From an uncultured Clostridia bacterium (GTDB lineage: Bacteria; Bacillota; Clostridia; Oscillospirales; Oscillospiraceae), in the NCBI GenBank assembly GCA_946539175.1, contig CAMNHH010000122.1, positions 1 to 6,319 of the forward strand: a stretch of 6,319 nucleotides of DNA. Direction: 5' to 3'. The translations under genes were made by a program, and so were the position numbers. The notes below the pieces were generated by a model that saw nothing but the letters and a program-made list of their open reading frames with translations, was not told where the DNA came from and searched no databases. Below are positions 1 through 6,130 of this stretch, piece after piece; the stretch's first letter is position 1; each line of letters begins with the position of its first letter.

Positions 1-667
1 CCCGGATCTCCGTCTCCAGCTCCGTCAGACGGCGGCGGCTGCGGGCGATCTCCGCCAGACGGCGCTCCAGCTCCGTCCGGGCCGCCTCGGCCCGGGGCAG
101 GGCGCCGCCCTGGCTGCTGCGGAGGCTGTTTTGCAGCTTTTTCAGCTGCTCGTCCAGCTCCGCGTAGGCGTAATCCTCCGTGCCGGTGGTGACCAGGCTG
201 CTCAGACGCTTCTCCAACTGGGCGTCGGCGGATACGGAGATCCGCTGCTGCCGCAGATAGCCGCTGCGGGCGTAGACCGCGGCCTCCACCCCCAGCAGGG
301 CCTGACCGCAGCTCTTCCCGCTGAGCGTCTCCTGTACCGTGCCGGTCTCCGTGTCCCAGGCCCGGAAATCCTGCATGGGTCCGGTCTGGCTGCTTCGCTC
401 CAGGGTCAGACGCTGATCCCCGGCGCTGAGCTCCATGGTTCCTCCCATGGGCTTGCCGCTCCAGGGCTGATATTTGAGCTTGTCCGGCAGGCGGCCCCCC
501 TTGCCCCGGTCCCTGGTGTCAAGACCGTAGAGCATGGCCAGCAGGAAGGCCATCCAGGTGGTTTTGCCGGTTTCGTTGGCGCCGCTGATCAGATTGAGGC
601 CGGGCTGCAGCTTCAGCTCCCGGTCCTCCAGCTTGCCGAAGCTGGCGCGCATGGAATGTATGATCAC
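1..667 (-). CDS. YhaN/SbcC-type AAA ATPase of DNA repair nuclease, N-terminal part (runs off left edge)
   Basis: Translating the minus strand from a GTG at 667-665 gives 222 open codons to the window edge, so the C-terminal part is missing. The protein starts MIIHSMRASFGKLEDRELKL and carries a Walker A motif GANETGKTT at residues 29-37, where the SMC/Rad50/SbcC/YhaN class has it. A Q-loop-like SGYLRQQR follows at 135-142. From about residue 165 the chain becomes charged and Glu/Arg/Leu-rich (RTELERRLAEIARSRRRL), the beginning of the long coiled coil of this class. The GTG overlaps the TGA of the phosphoesterase gene (GTGA, 4 bp), and GGGAGGT at 683-677 is a good ribosome binding site for it. 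The ATG at codon 6 is a weaker alternative because it would cut into the first beta strand. The family supplies the ATP-driven DNA-tethering subunit that pairs with an Mre11/SbcD-like nuclease in the cytoplasm. The YhaN versus SbcC choice rests on the YhaO-like partner. The Walker B end is not visible. Confidence 0.88.
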   Translation of the reverse strand, partial: MIIHSMRASFGKLEDRELKLQPGLNLISGANETGKTTWMAFLLAMLYGLDTRDRGKGGRLPDKLKYQPWSGKPMGGTMELSAGDQRLTLERSSQTGPMQDFRAWDTETGTVQETLSGKSCGQALLGVEAAVYARSGYLRQQRISVSADAQLEKRLSSLVTTGTEDYAYAELDEQLKKLQNSLRSSQGGALPRAEAARTELERRLAEIARSRRRLTELETEIR

Positions 668-1749
668 AGCTCTGGCACCTCCCGTCCCTCCATCAGCGCA
701 AGGCCCAGCTCCGCCGCGTGGACCACCAGACGGCGGGCGGACTCGTCCGGGTCGCCGTCATAGCAGGCCTTCAGCTGCCGCAGGAACTCGCCCTTGAGGC
801 TGTCCTCCTCCAGATCCCGCCACAGCTCCAGCGGCGGCAGGGTCTCGTCGATCAGCTCCAGCGCGTAGAAGCGGGGCGCCAGGGCCGACCGCAGAGCCAC
901 CAGATCCGGCGTGGGGCAGCTGCCCTTCAGGGTGATCCGGCAGACGGCCTGTCGGCTGTCCTCCGGCAGAGCCGCCTCCACGGCGGACAGGAGATCGCCC
1001 TCCGCCCGGACGCTGAGGCTGTAATAGGGCCGGGCCCCCAGGTCCACGGGGACCGTCCGGCATTCGCCCTCCTCCAGCTCTGCGTAAACGGCGCCCTTGT
1101 GCCCGGTCTCGTCGAAGCCCCGGCCCATGGCGCAGCCGGGGTTCACCACGGTGGTGCCGCCGATCCTGCGGATCTGCTGCCTGTGGACGTGGCCCAGGGC
1201 CAGGTAGTCCAGACCGGAGGCGGCCACAGCCTGCTCCGAAATGGGATTGTAGAGGGAGGCCGGATTGTCCAGCTCTCCGTGGATCACCAGAATCTTTGCC
1301 CCCGGCTGACCGTCGGTGCGGAACGCCTCCAGCAGCGCGGTCTCATGGGAATCGGTGAAGGCGGCGCCGTAGACCGTGGCGTTCAGCTCCTCCAGCCGGA
1401 GGGCCTCCACGGTACGGGATCGAAAGATGTGTACGTTCTCCGGCCAGGACAGTCTGGCGTAGGGGGAGGCGGGGGACCAGGGATCGTGATTGCCGGGCGC
1501 GATGAAGACCCTGGCCCTCAGCTGCCCCAGAACGTCCCGCAGCAGCTCCGCCGTTTCCCCATAGACCCGGTCGGAGTCAAAGAGATCCCCCGCCAGCAGA
1601 AGCAGCTGGCAATCCCGGCTTTCGCATTCCTCCGCCAGGCGGCGGACCAGCTGCCGCTGCTCCTCCCGCCGCTGGGCGGCCTGTTCCGGCTCCAGAGCCG
1701 CGAAGGGACTGTCCAGATGGAGGTCAGCAGCGTGCAGAATCCGTATCAT
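664..1749 (-). CDS. YhaO/SbcD-type DNA repair exonuclease (metallophosphoesterase)
   Basis: This 361-residue protein has all the calcineurin-like phosphoesterase motifs in order: D9-x-H11 in HAADLHLDSPF, GDLFD with D55, GNHD at 86-89, H157 in VIHGEL, and GHVH at 186-189. These residues bind the two metal ions of Mre11/SbcD-class nucleases. The ADLHLDSPF start is characteristic of the YhaO branch rather than classical SbcD. Residues after about 260 are the variable C-terminal cap. The predicted role is the Mn-dependent nuclease subunit of a double-strand break processing complex, working with the ATPase encoded immediately downstream. The ATG at 1749 is preceded by an AAAGGAT-like ribosome binding site about 9 nt upstream and lies inside the end of the YmdB gene (26-bp overlap), which suggests translational coupling. 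The length is somewhat shorter than B. subtilis YhaO (about 400 residues), but nothing appears broken. The family is sure, and YhaO versus SbcD is a likelihood. Confidence 0.92.
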   Translation of the reverse strand: MIRILHAADLHLDSPFAALEPEQAAQRREEQRQLVRRLAEECESRDCQLLLLAGDLFDSDRVYGETAELLRDVLGQLRARVFIAPGNHDPWSPASPYARLSWPENVHIFRSRTVEALRLEELNATVYGAAFTDSHETALLEAFRTDGQPGAKILVIHGELDNPASLYNPISEQAVAASGLDYLALGHVHRQQIRRIGGTTVVNPGCAMGRGFDETGHKGAVYAELEEGECRTVPVDLGARPYYSLSVRAEGDLLSAVEAALPEDSRQAVCRITLKGSCPTPDLVALRSALAPRFYALELIDETLPPLELWRDLEEDSLKGEFLRQLKACYDGDPDESARRLVVHAAELGLALMEGREVPEL

Positions 1750-2518
1750 GGTAGAAGATCCTTTCTGTATGGGTACAGCGTCCCGTTTCGCTGTCCACGG
1801 TAAAGATGGCCCCCTCCAGCTTGCAGGGTCCGGGGGCCGTCTCGTAGCGGCCGTTGATGCCCCCCCGGAAGCTGGCGATGGACTGCTCGATCCGCACCCC
1901 CAGCACCGAGTGGATGGGGCCCGTCATGCCCAGGTCCGACACGTAGCCGCTGCCCTTGGGCAGGATCTGCAGATCCGCCGTGGGGACGTGGGTGTGGGTG
2001 CCCCAGAGGGCGGAGACCTGTCCGTCCAGATGATAGCCCATGGCCAGCTTTTCGGAGCTGGCCTCGGCGTGAAAGTCCACCAGCACCACCCGGGTCCGGA
2101 TCTGCTTCAGGAGCTTTTCCGCCAGCAGGAAGGGATTGTCCGGGCCAAAGGCCATGCCGCAGCGGCCGATGAGGCTGAGAACCGTCACAGGCCCGGCCTT
2201 GGTCTCGAACTCCCCCATGCCCCTGCCGGGATAGAGGGGGGAGTCGTTGGCGGGACGGAGGATGAAGCGGCTGCTGTCCAGATAGGCCGCGATCTCCCTG
2301 CGGTTGTAGCTGTGATTGCCCAGGGTGATCACGTCGGCGCCAGCGTCCAGAATGCTCTCCGCCTGGTGGGGGGTGATGCCCACCACCGAGGCGTTTTCTC
2401 CGTTGACCACGCAGAAATCCACCCGGTGCGCCCGGCGAAGGCGCTTCAGCTCCCGCTGCAGAAGCTGCAGCCCGGCGCTGCCGCACACGTCTCCCACGGC
2501 AAAAATACGAAGCTCCAC
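1724..2518 (-). CDS. ymdB: YmdB family metallophosphoesterase (2',3'-cyclic nucleotide 2'-phosphodiesterase)
   Basis: The product is 264 residues, the same length as B. subtilis YmdB as I recall it, and its motifs fall in register with that protein: D10 in FAVGDVCGSAG, NGENA at 39-43, GNH at 67-69, DFHAEASSEKLA at 148-159 with H150, and GTHTHVPTAD at 173-182 with H175 and H177. These residues form the di-metal site. In Bacillus the enzyme hydrolyses 2',3'-cAMP and influences biofilm and motility decisions through RNA turnover; that role here is by family. GNHSYN replaces the more usual GNHTWD, a mild change outside the metal ligands. I chose the GTG at 2518 because GGGAGGAAGG lies 5-7 nt upstream. 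A TTG at 2578 would add 20 residues, but it coincides with the -35 box of the only evident promoter and so would not be transcribed. The gene is first in an operon with the two repair genes, rather than beside the RNase Y gene as in Bacillus. Confidence 0.93.
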   Translation of the reverse strand: MELRIFAVGDVCGSAGLQLLQRELKRLRRAHRVDFCVVNGENASVVGITPHQAESILDAGADVITLGNHSYNRREIAAYLDSSRFILRPANDSPLYPGRGMGEFETKAGPVTVLSLIGRCGMAFGPDNPFLLAEKLLKQIRTRVVLVDFHAEASSEKLAMGYHLDGQVSALWGTHTHVPTADLQILPKGSGYVSDLGMTGPIHSVLGVRIEQSIASFRGGINGRYETAPGPCKLEGAIFTVDSETGRCTHTERIFYHDTDSARC

Positions 2519-2549
2519 TGGCCTTCCTCCCGTTTCGTCATTTTTTCCT

Positions 2550-2578
2550 ATTATACTCAATACATTTAGAAAAAGCAA
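2550..2578 (-). promoter_or_regulatory. Sigma-A-type promoter for the ymdB-nuclease operon
   Basis: On the minus strand TTGCTT (2578-2573) is followed by a 17-bp spacer and a perfect TATAAT (2555-2550). Transcription should begin near 2543, giving a leader of about 25 nt before the GTG at 2518. The region is clearly more AT-rich than the flanking genes. The -10 is ideal and the -35 matches only at TTG plus spacing. Confidence 0.7.
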
Positions 2579-2643
2579 CGGTTATTTCAGCTCCGGCCCG
2601 GGCCGCCGGCTTCCTTCCGCCCAGGAATTAATATTTTCTCTCC

Positions 2644-2663
2644 GAACTTTTTACAAAAAGTTC
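2644..2663. promoter_or_regulatory. 20-bp inverted repeat, candidate operator upstream of the two-component operon
   Basis: GAACTTTTTACAAAAAGTTC consists of two 9-bp arms, perfect reverse complements, around a 2-nt centre. Its right end runs into the weak -35 region of the plus-strand promoter, where dimeric regulators commonly bind. It is not followed by a T tract on either strand and has no gene ending beside it, so a terminator is unlikely. The binding protein is unknown; the response regulator encoded just downstream is one candidate. Confidence 0.5.
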
Positions 2664-2691
2664 ACCGTTTTCACACTTCTTAGGCTATAAT
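2661..2691 (+). promoter_or_regulatory. Promoter of the two-component/HtrA-like operon
   Basis: A perfect TATAAT at 2686-2691 lies 35 nt before the start codon. The best -35 is TTCACC at 2661-2666 with a long 19-bp spacer; no good -35 exists at the ideal 17 bp. A perfect -10 with a poor -35 is typical of promoters needing an activator. Three TT(T/C)AC(A/C) hexamers at 2650, 2661 and 2670 overlap this region and may be the activator site. Confidence 0.6.
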
Positions 2692-2712
2692 AAATAAAAC
2701 GAAAAGAATGAG

Positions 2713-2719
2713 AGGAGGT
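2713..2719 (+). promoter_or_regulatory. Strong ribosome binding site fixing the response regulator start
   Basis: AGGAGGT is placed 6 nt before the ATG at 2726. The upstream in-frame ATG at 2708 overlaps the start of this site and has no ribosome binding site of its own. It would also add six residues before the conserved MAIKILIVEDD start, so it is rejected. Confidence 0.85.
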
Positions 2720-2725
2720 CTTTCC

Positions 2726-3409
2726 ATGGCAATCAAGATCCTGATCGTGGAGGACGACAATAACATTGCCGATCTGATTCGGCTTTATCTGGAGAAAGAG
2801 AATTACGAGGTCTGCATCGCCTCCGACGGAGGCAAGGGCGTGGAGCAGTTCCGCCGCTTCCACCCGGATCTGGTGCTGCTGGATCTGATGCTGCCGGTGC
2901 TGGACGGCTGGGGCGTCTGCCGCGCCATCCGGGCCGAGTCCAAAACCCCCGTCATCATGCTCACCGCCAAGGGCGAGCTGGACGACAAGGTAAACGGCCT
3001 CAAGCAGGGGGCCGACGACTACATCACCAAGCCCTTCGAGATGCAGGAGCTGCTGGCCCGGGTGGAGGCCGTGCTGCGCCGGGCGGGCAACGCCCCGGAG
3101 AAAAACAGCAAGCGGCTGGTCTTCGACAAGCTGATCATCGACATGGACTCCTTCGAGTTGACGGTGGACGGCAAGAAGATCCCCACGCCCCCCAAGGAGA
3201 TGGAGCTTTTGTATCACCTGGCCTCCACGCCAAACCGGGTCTACCAGCGCAACAAGCTGCTGGACGAGGTCTGGGGCTTCGACTACTTTGGCGACACTCG
3301 CACCGTGGACGTCCACATCAAGCGCCTGCGGGAGAAGCTGGAGGGGGTCTCCGACCAGTGGTCTCTGAAGACCGTCTGGGGCGTGGGCTACAAGTTTGAG
3401 GTGGTGTAA
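2726..3409 (+). CDS. OmpR/PhoB-family response regulator
   Basis: The 227-residue protein has an N-terminal receiver domain (about 1-118) and a C-terminal winged-helix DNA-binding domain (about 128-225). The receiver has every working residue: acidic pair D10-D11 in ILIVEDD, phospho-acceptor D53 in LVLLDLMLP, T80 in MLTAK and K102 in YITKPF. The effector domain shows the usual signatures, including PPKEMELLYHLASTPNRVYQR, VWGFDYFGDTRTVDVHIKRL and the closing TVWGVGYKFEV. It should be phosphorylated by the kinase encoded 3 bp downstream and then act as a cytoplasmic transcription factor, probably binding tandem repeats as OmpR-family members do. Nothing appears missing. The target genes are unknown, but its own promoter carries candidate sites. 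Within the family it resembles PhoP/WalR-type regulators, and I cannot assign an orthologue. Confidence 0.95.
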   Translation: MAIKILIVEDDNNIADLIRLYLEKENYEVCIASDGGKGVEQFRRFHPDLVLLDLMLPVLDGWGVCRAIRAESKTPVIMLTAKGELDDKVNGLKQGADDYITKPFEMQELLARVEAVLRRAGNAPEKNSKRLVFDKLIIDMDSFELTVDGKKIPTPPKEMELLYHLASTPNRVYQRNKLLDEVWGFDYFGDTRTVDVHIKRLREKLEGVSDQWSLKTVWGVGYKFEVV

Positions 3410-3412
3410 ACC

Positions 3413-4843
3413 GTGAAACGCAGCTTCGGCAGGCAGATGACCCTGACCGTCTGCCTGATCCTTTTGACCTTGATCATTCTCAGCACCGCCTGCCAGCTGA
3501 TGTACCGGCGCCTGGCCCTGGATCTGCAGGCCGACGACGTCTGCGCCTCGGCCCGGGCCGCCGCCGACGTGGCGGAGATCCTGGGGGACGAGGAGTCCAG
3601 AGGCCGCCAGCAGCTCTGCGCCCAGCTGAACTATACGGCCAGGGCCACCGGCAACGACACGGTGATCTGCAGCGAGAGCGGCACCATCCTGGCCTGCTCC
3701 TGCGGCCTGCAGAGCTGCGAGCACCTGGGCTACCAGTTCGACCATCAGCTGCTGGACGCAGCCTCCTCCAAGGAGGCCGTCTTCCGGGCCGGGGTGCTGC
3801 TGGGCTGCTACGGGGAGAAGCGCGCCGCGGCCATCAGCCGGGTCCAGACCAAGGGCGGATCTGTGCGCTATGTGGTGAGCAGCCGCTCCGCCGCGGAGGT
3901 GGATCAGCGGCTTTCCAGCGCCCTGCAGGTGAATCTGCTGGTGCTGCTGGTGGTGCTGCTCTGCTCCGTCCCGGTGGTCTGGATCATCGGCCAGCGGCAG
4001 ATGAAGCCCATCAAGCAGATGACCGCCGCCGCCCGCCGCATGGCCCACGGCCAGATGGACGTGCGGGTGGACGTGGACGATACGGACACGGCGGAGCTCA
4101 ACGAGCTGGCCCTGGCCTTCAACAACATGGCCCAGGCTCTGGCCAAATCCGAGCAGAAGCGCCAGGAATTCGTGGCCAACGTGAGCCACGAGCTGAAAAC
4201 CCCCATGACCACCATCTCCGGCTATATGGACGGCATGCTGGACGGGACCATCCCCCCGGAGCAGCAGCCGAAATACATGGAGATCATCTCGGGGGAGGTC
4301 AGGCGCCTGTCCCGGCTGGTGCGCTCCATGCTGGAGATCTCCCGCATCCAGGACCAGGGCATTCCCCCGGAGCGGAAGCGGAGCTTCGATCTGTGCCAGA
4401 CCGTGGGGGAGGTGCTGCTGAGCTTCGAGCAGAAGATCAACGGCAAGGCCCTGGAGGTGGAGACCGATCTGCCCGACCAGGGCGCCCGCACCCTTGCCGA
4501 CCGGGACGCGGTGACCCAGGTGGTCTACAATCTCATTGACAACGCTGTAAAATTCTGCCCCGAGGGCGGCACCCTGGGTCTGAGCATCACCCAGACCAAG
4601 ACGGGGAAGTACCTGGTTTCCGTGCGGAACACCGGACCCACCATCCCCGCGGAGGAGCTGCCGCTGGTCTTTGACCGTTTCCACAAAACGGACAAGAGCC
4701 GCTCCGTGGACCGGGACGGCTGGGGCCTGGGCCTGTATATCGTCAAGGCCATCATCATGAGTCACGAGGAGGACATCTACGTCACCAGCCGGGACGGCGT
4801 GACGGAATTCTCCTTCACCATGCCGATCATCAGCAATCCCTGA
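3413..4843 (+). CDS. Membrane sensor histidine kinase with cysteine-rich ectodomain
   Basis: The gene starts at GTG 3413, 3 bp after the regulator stop, with GAGGTGG inside the end of that gene as ribosome binding site. The 476 residues divide into a membrane helix (about 9-30), an external domain (about 31-172), a second helix (about 173-193), HAMP (about 194-247), a dimerisation/phosphorylation domain with H259 in NVSHELKTP, and an ATPase domain (about 360-472). The ATPase domain has the N box NLIDNAVKF at 373-381, RNTGPTIP at 405-412, FDRFHKTDKSR and GWGLGL at 436-441. The G1 box has Asn406 where DxGxGI kinases have Asp; NTG variants also occur in VanS-like kinases, so activity is still expected. 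The external domain holds seven cysteines (44, 69, 86, 95, 97, 102, 132), including CSCGLQSCEH at 95-104, which could bind metal or form disulfides. Its signal is unknown. It should phosphorylate D53 of the upstream regulator. Confidence 0.95.
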   Translation: MKRSFGRQMTLTVCLILLTLIILSTACQLMYRRLALDLQADDVCASARAAADVAEILGDEESRGRQQLCAQLNYTARATGNDTVICSESGTILACSCGLQSCEHLGYQFDHQLLDAASSKEAVFRAGVLLGCYGEKRAAAISRVQTKGGSVRYVVSSRSAAEVDQRLSSALQVNLLVLLVVLLCSVPVVWIIGQRQMKPIKQMTAAARRMAHGQMDVRVDVDDTDTAELNELALAFNNMAQALAKSEQKRQEFVANVSHELKTPMTTISGYMDGMLDGTIPPEQQPKYMEIISGEVRRLSRLVRSMLEISRIQDQGIPPERKRSFDLCQTVGEVLLSFEQKINGKALEVETDLPDQGARTLADRDAVTQVVYNLIDNAVKFCPEGGTLGLSITQTKTGKYLVSVRNTGPTIPAEELPLVFDRFHKTDKSRSVDRDGWGLGLYIVKAIIMSHEEDIYVTSRDGVTEFSFTMPIISNP

Positions 4844-4860
4844 ATCCGGAACTTTGAAAC

Positions 4861-4870
4861 AAGAAGGTGA
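4861..4870 (+). promoter_or_regulatory. Ribosome binding site deciding the HtrA-like protein start
   Basis: AAGAAGGTGA differs by one base from the ideal AAGGAGGTGA and sits 5 nt before the ATG at 4876. A GTG at 4867 is in frame three codons earlier, but it is part of this site, so the ATG is the better start. Confidence 0.7.
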
Positions 4871-4875
4871 ACACA

Positions 4876-6126
4876 ATGGACGACAAGCGGACTCCCATGG
4901 AGGCGGAGGTTCTGGAAATGCCCCGGCCCAGTCAACCCGTCTGCCCCGACAGCTTTTACGGCACCGCCGCCAAGCCCCGTCCCCGGCGAAGCCACGCGGG
5001 CCTCTGGATCTGCGTGGGTCTCGCGGTGATCGCCCTTTGCACCTTCTACGTGGTGGACACCCTGCTGCGGGTCCGGGTGGAGAAGCGGGACGGCGGCTTC
5101 CGGCTGGACATGCAGGAGCCCGCAGCCACCGAGGCCCAGGACGACCCGGTGCGGGATCTGCTGGTGACCGTTGGAGGCAGCGCCGATTACGATCTGCCCC
5201 AGCAGAGCGGTGCGGTGCGCCTGCCCGTTGCGGACGGAGCCGGCGACAGTCTGAGCCCGGAGGAAATCTACGCCAAGCTCTCTCCCGCAGTGGTCTGCGT
5301 CACCGTGGAGGGCTACTATGACAGCAGCGTTTGCACCGGCGTGGTCATCAGCCCGGACGGCTATATCCTCTCGGCCTCGGGGGATCTCAGCAGCGCCTCG
5401 GCGCTGACGGTGAGCTTCTCCGACGGGCGGAGCATGAGCGTCCAATGCGTGGGGGAGGACCGGGTCACCGGCCTGTGTCTGCTGAAGGCGGAGGCCGAGA
5501 ATCTCAGCACCGCCGTATTCGCCTCCGACGCGGCCCCCGCCGTGGGCAGCGAGGTCTACTGCGTCTGCAATCCCTACGGCAGCCAGATGCCAAATCTGTT
5601 CCGCTCGGGGATGCTCGCGCTGAGCCGCAGCGTGGAGCTGGGGGGCCAGAGCTACGGGCTGCTGCAGAGCAGCGCCCAGCAGGGCGCGGGCAGCGGCTGC
5701 CCCCTGCTGGACAGCCGGGGCAGGATCCTGGGGCTGACGGCCCCCATCGGCAAGCGGCTGGTCTCGGGGGAGGACCCCTGCTTCGCCGTCTGCACCGCCG
5801 ATCTGGAACGGATCGTGGCCCAGCTGGACAGCAGCGCCGGAGAGGGCTGCTGGCTGGGGCTGGAGGTCAGTGATATTCCGGAGGAATACCAATTCCTCTA
5901 CGGCTTCCCCGGCAGCGTCTGGATCGATTCCGTGGCCCGGGGCAGCGCGCCCGACGGGGTGCTGCTGCAATACGACGTGATCACCAGCGTGGACGGAGAG
6001 ACCGTGAACAGCGCGGCGGACTTTGAAAATATCCTGGCCCGGCACAAGGTCGGGGACCGGGTGCGTCTGCTGCTCTATCGCAGCGGCAAGTGGTACACCG
6101 TGCTTTTGCCTGTGACAGCCCGGTGA
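4876..6126 (+). CDS. Membrane-anchored HtrA-like S1C pseudoprotease with PDZ domain
   Basis: This is a 416-residue protein, numbered from ATG 4876. A basic cytoplasmic tail of about 41 residues (PRPRRSH at its end) precedes one membrane helix at about 42-60, followed by a linker, a trypsin-fold domain (about 128-310) and a PDZ domain (about 325-416, with SVARGSAPDGVLLQYDVITS). The HtrA framework is plain: LSPAVVCVTVEG, TGVVISPDGYIL, VSFSDGR, VGEDRVTGLCLLK, NPYG, LLQSSAQQGAGSGCPLLD. The catalytic residues are not. Gly169 (ILSASGD) falls where HtrA has the His of TNAHVV, Gly199 (RVTGLCLLK) replaces the Asp of TDLAVLK, and GNSGGPL has become GSGCPL with a possible remnant Ser273. No histidine lies between the helix and the PDZ domain, so proteolysis by a normal triad is impossible. 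Ten cysteines lie in the external part. The gene follows the kinase by 32 nt and should be co-transcribed. The likely role, inferred, is a peptide-binding or sensing partner of the kinase outside the membrane. Confidence 0.9.
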   Translation: MDDKRTPMEAEVLEMPRPSQPVCPDSFYGTAAKPRPRRSHAGLWICVGLAVIALCTFYVVDTLLRVRVEKRDGGFRLDMQEPAATEAQDDPVRDLLVTVGGSADYDLPQQSGAVRLPVADGAGDSLSPEEIYAKLSPAVVCVTVEGYYDSSVCTGVVISPDGYILSASGDLSSASALTVSFSDGRSMSVQCVGEDRVTGLCLLKAEAENLSTAVFASDAAPAVGSEVYCVCNPYGSQMPNLFRSGMLALSRSVELGGQSYGLLQSSAQQGAGSGCPLLDSRGRILGLTAPIGKRLVSGEDPCFAVCTADLERIVAQLDSSAGEGCWLGLEVSDIPEEYQFLYGFPGSVWIDSVARGSAPDGVLLQYDVITSVDGETVNSAADFENILARHKVGDRVRLLLYRSGKWYTVLLPVTAR

Positions 6127-6130
6127 GCAG

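Noticed and set aside
718..1803. A 361-codon plus-strand frame opposite the YhaO-type gene, and similar plus-strand frames at 131-763 and 1748-2569.
   Set aside because: They mirror the real minus-strand genes, have shadow-like composition and lack family motifs.
2594..2605. 12-bp palindrome CGGCCCGGGCCG in the intergenic region.
   Set aside because: It has no loop, no T tract and no placement relative to either promoter that suggests a function; GC-rich palindromes of this length are common in such DNA.
2708..2725. Upstream ATG for the response regulator, adding six residues.
   Set aside because: It has no ribosome binding site, overlaps the one used for ATG 2726, and precedes the conserved receiver start.
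4867..4875. Alternative GTG start for the HtrA-like protein, adding three residues.
   Set aside because: The GTG is part of the near-consensus ribosome binding site that serves the ATG at 4876.
2651..4876. A 741-codon open frame on the minus strand opposite the regulator and kinase genes.
   Set aside because: It is a shadow of high-GC coding DNA: the opposite-strand genes have full domain architecture, while this frame gives a His/Gln/Gly/Leu-rich chain with no recognisable domain and no ribosome binding site.
4777..6045. A 422-codon minus-strand frame opposite the HtrA-like gene.
   Set aside because: Low-complexity Ala/Gly/His/Gln composition, no family features, and fully explained by codon bias of the plus-strand gene.
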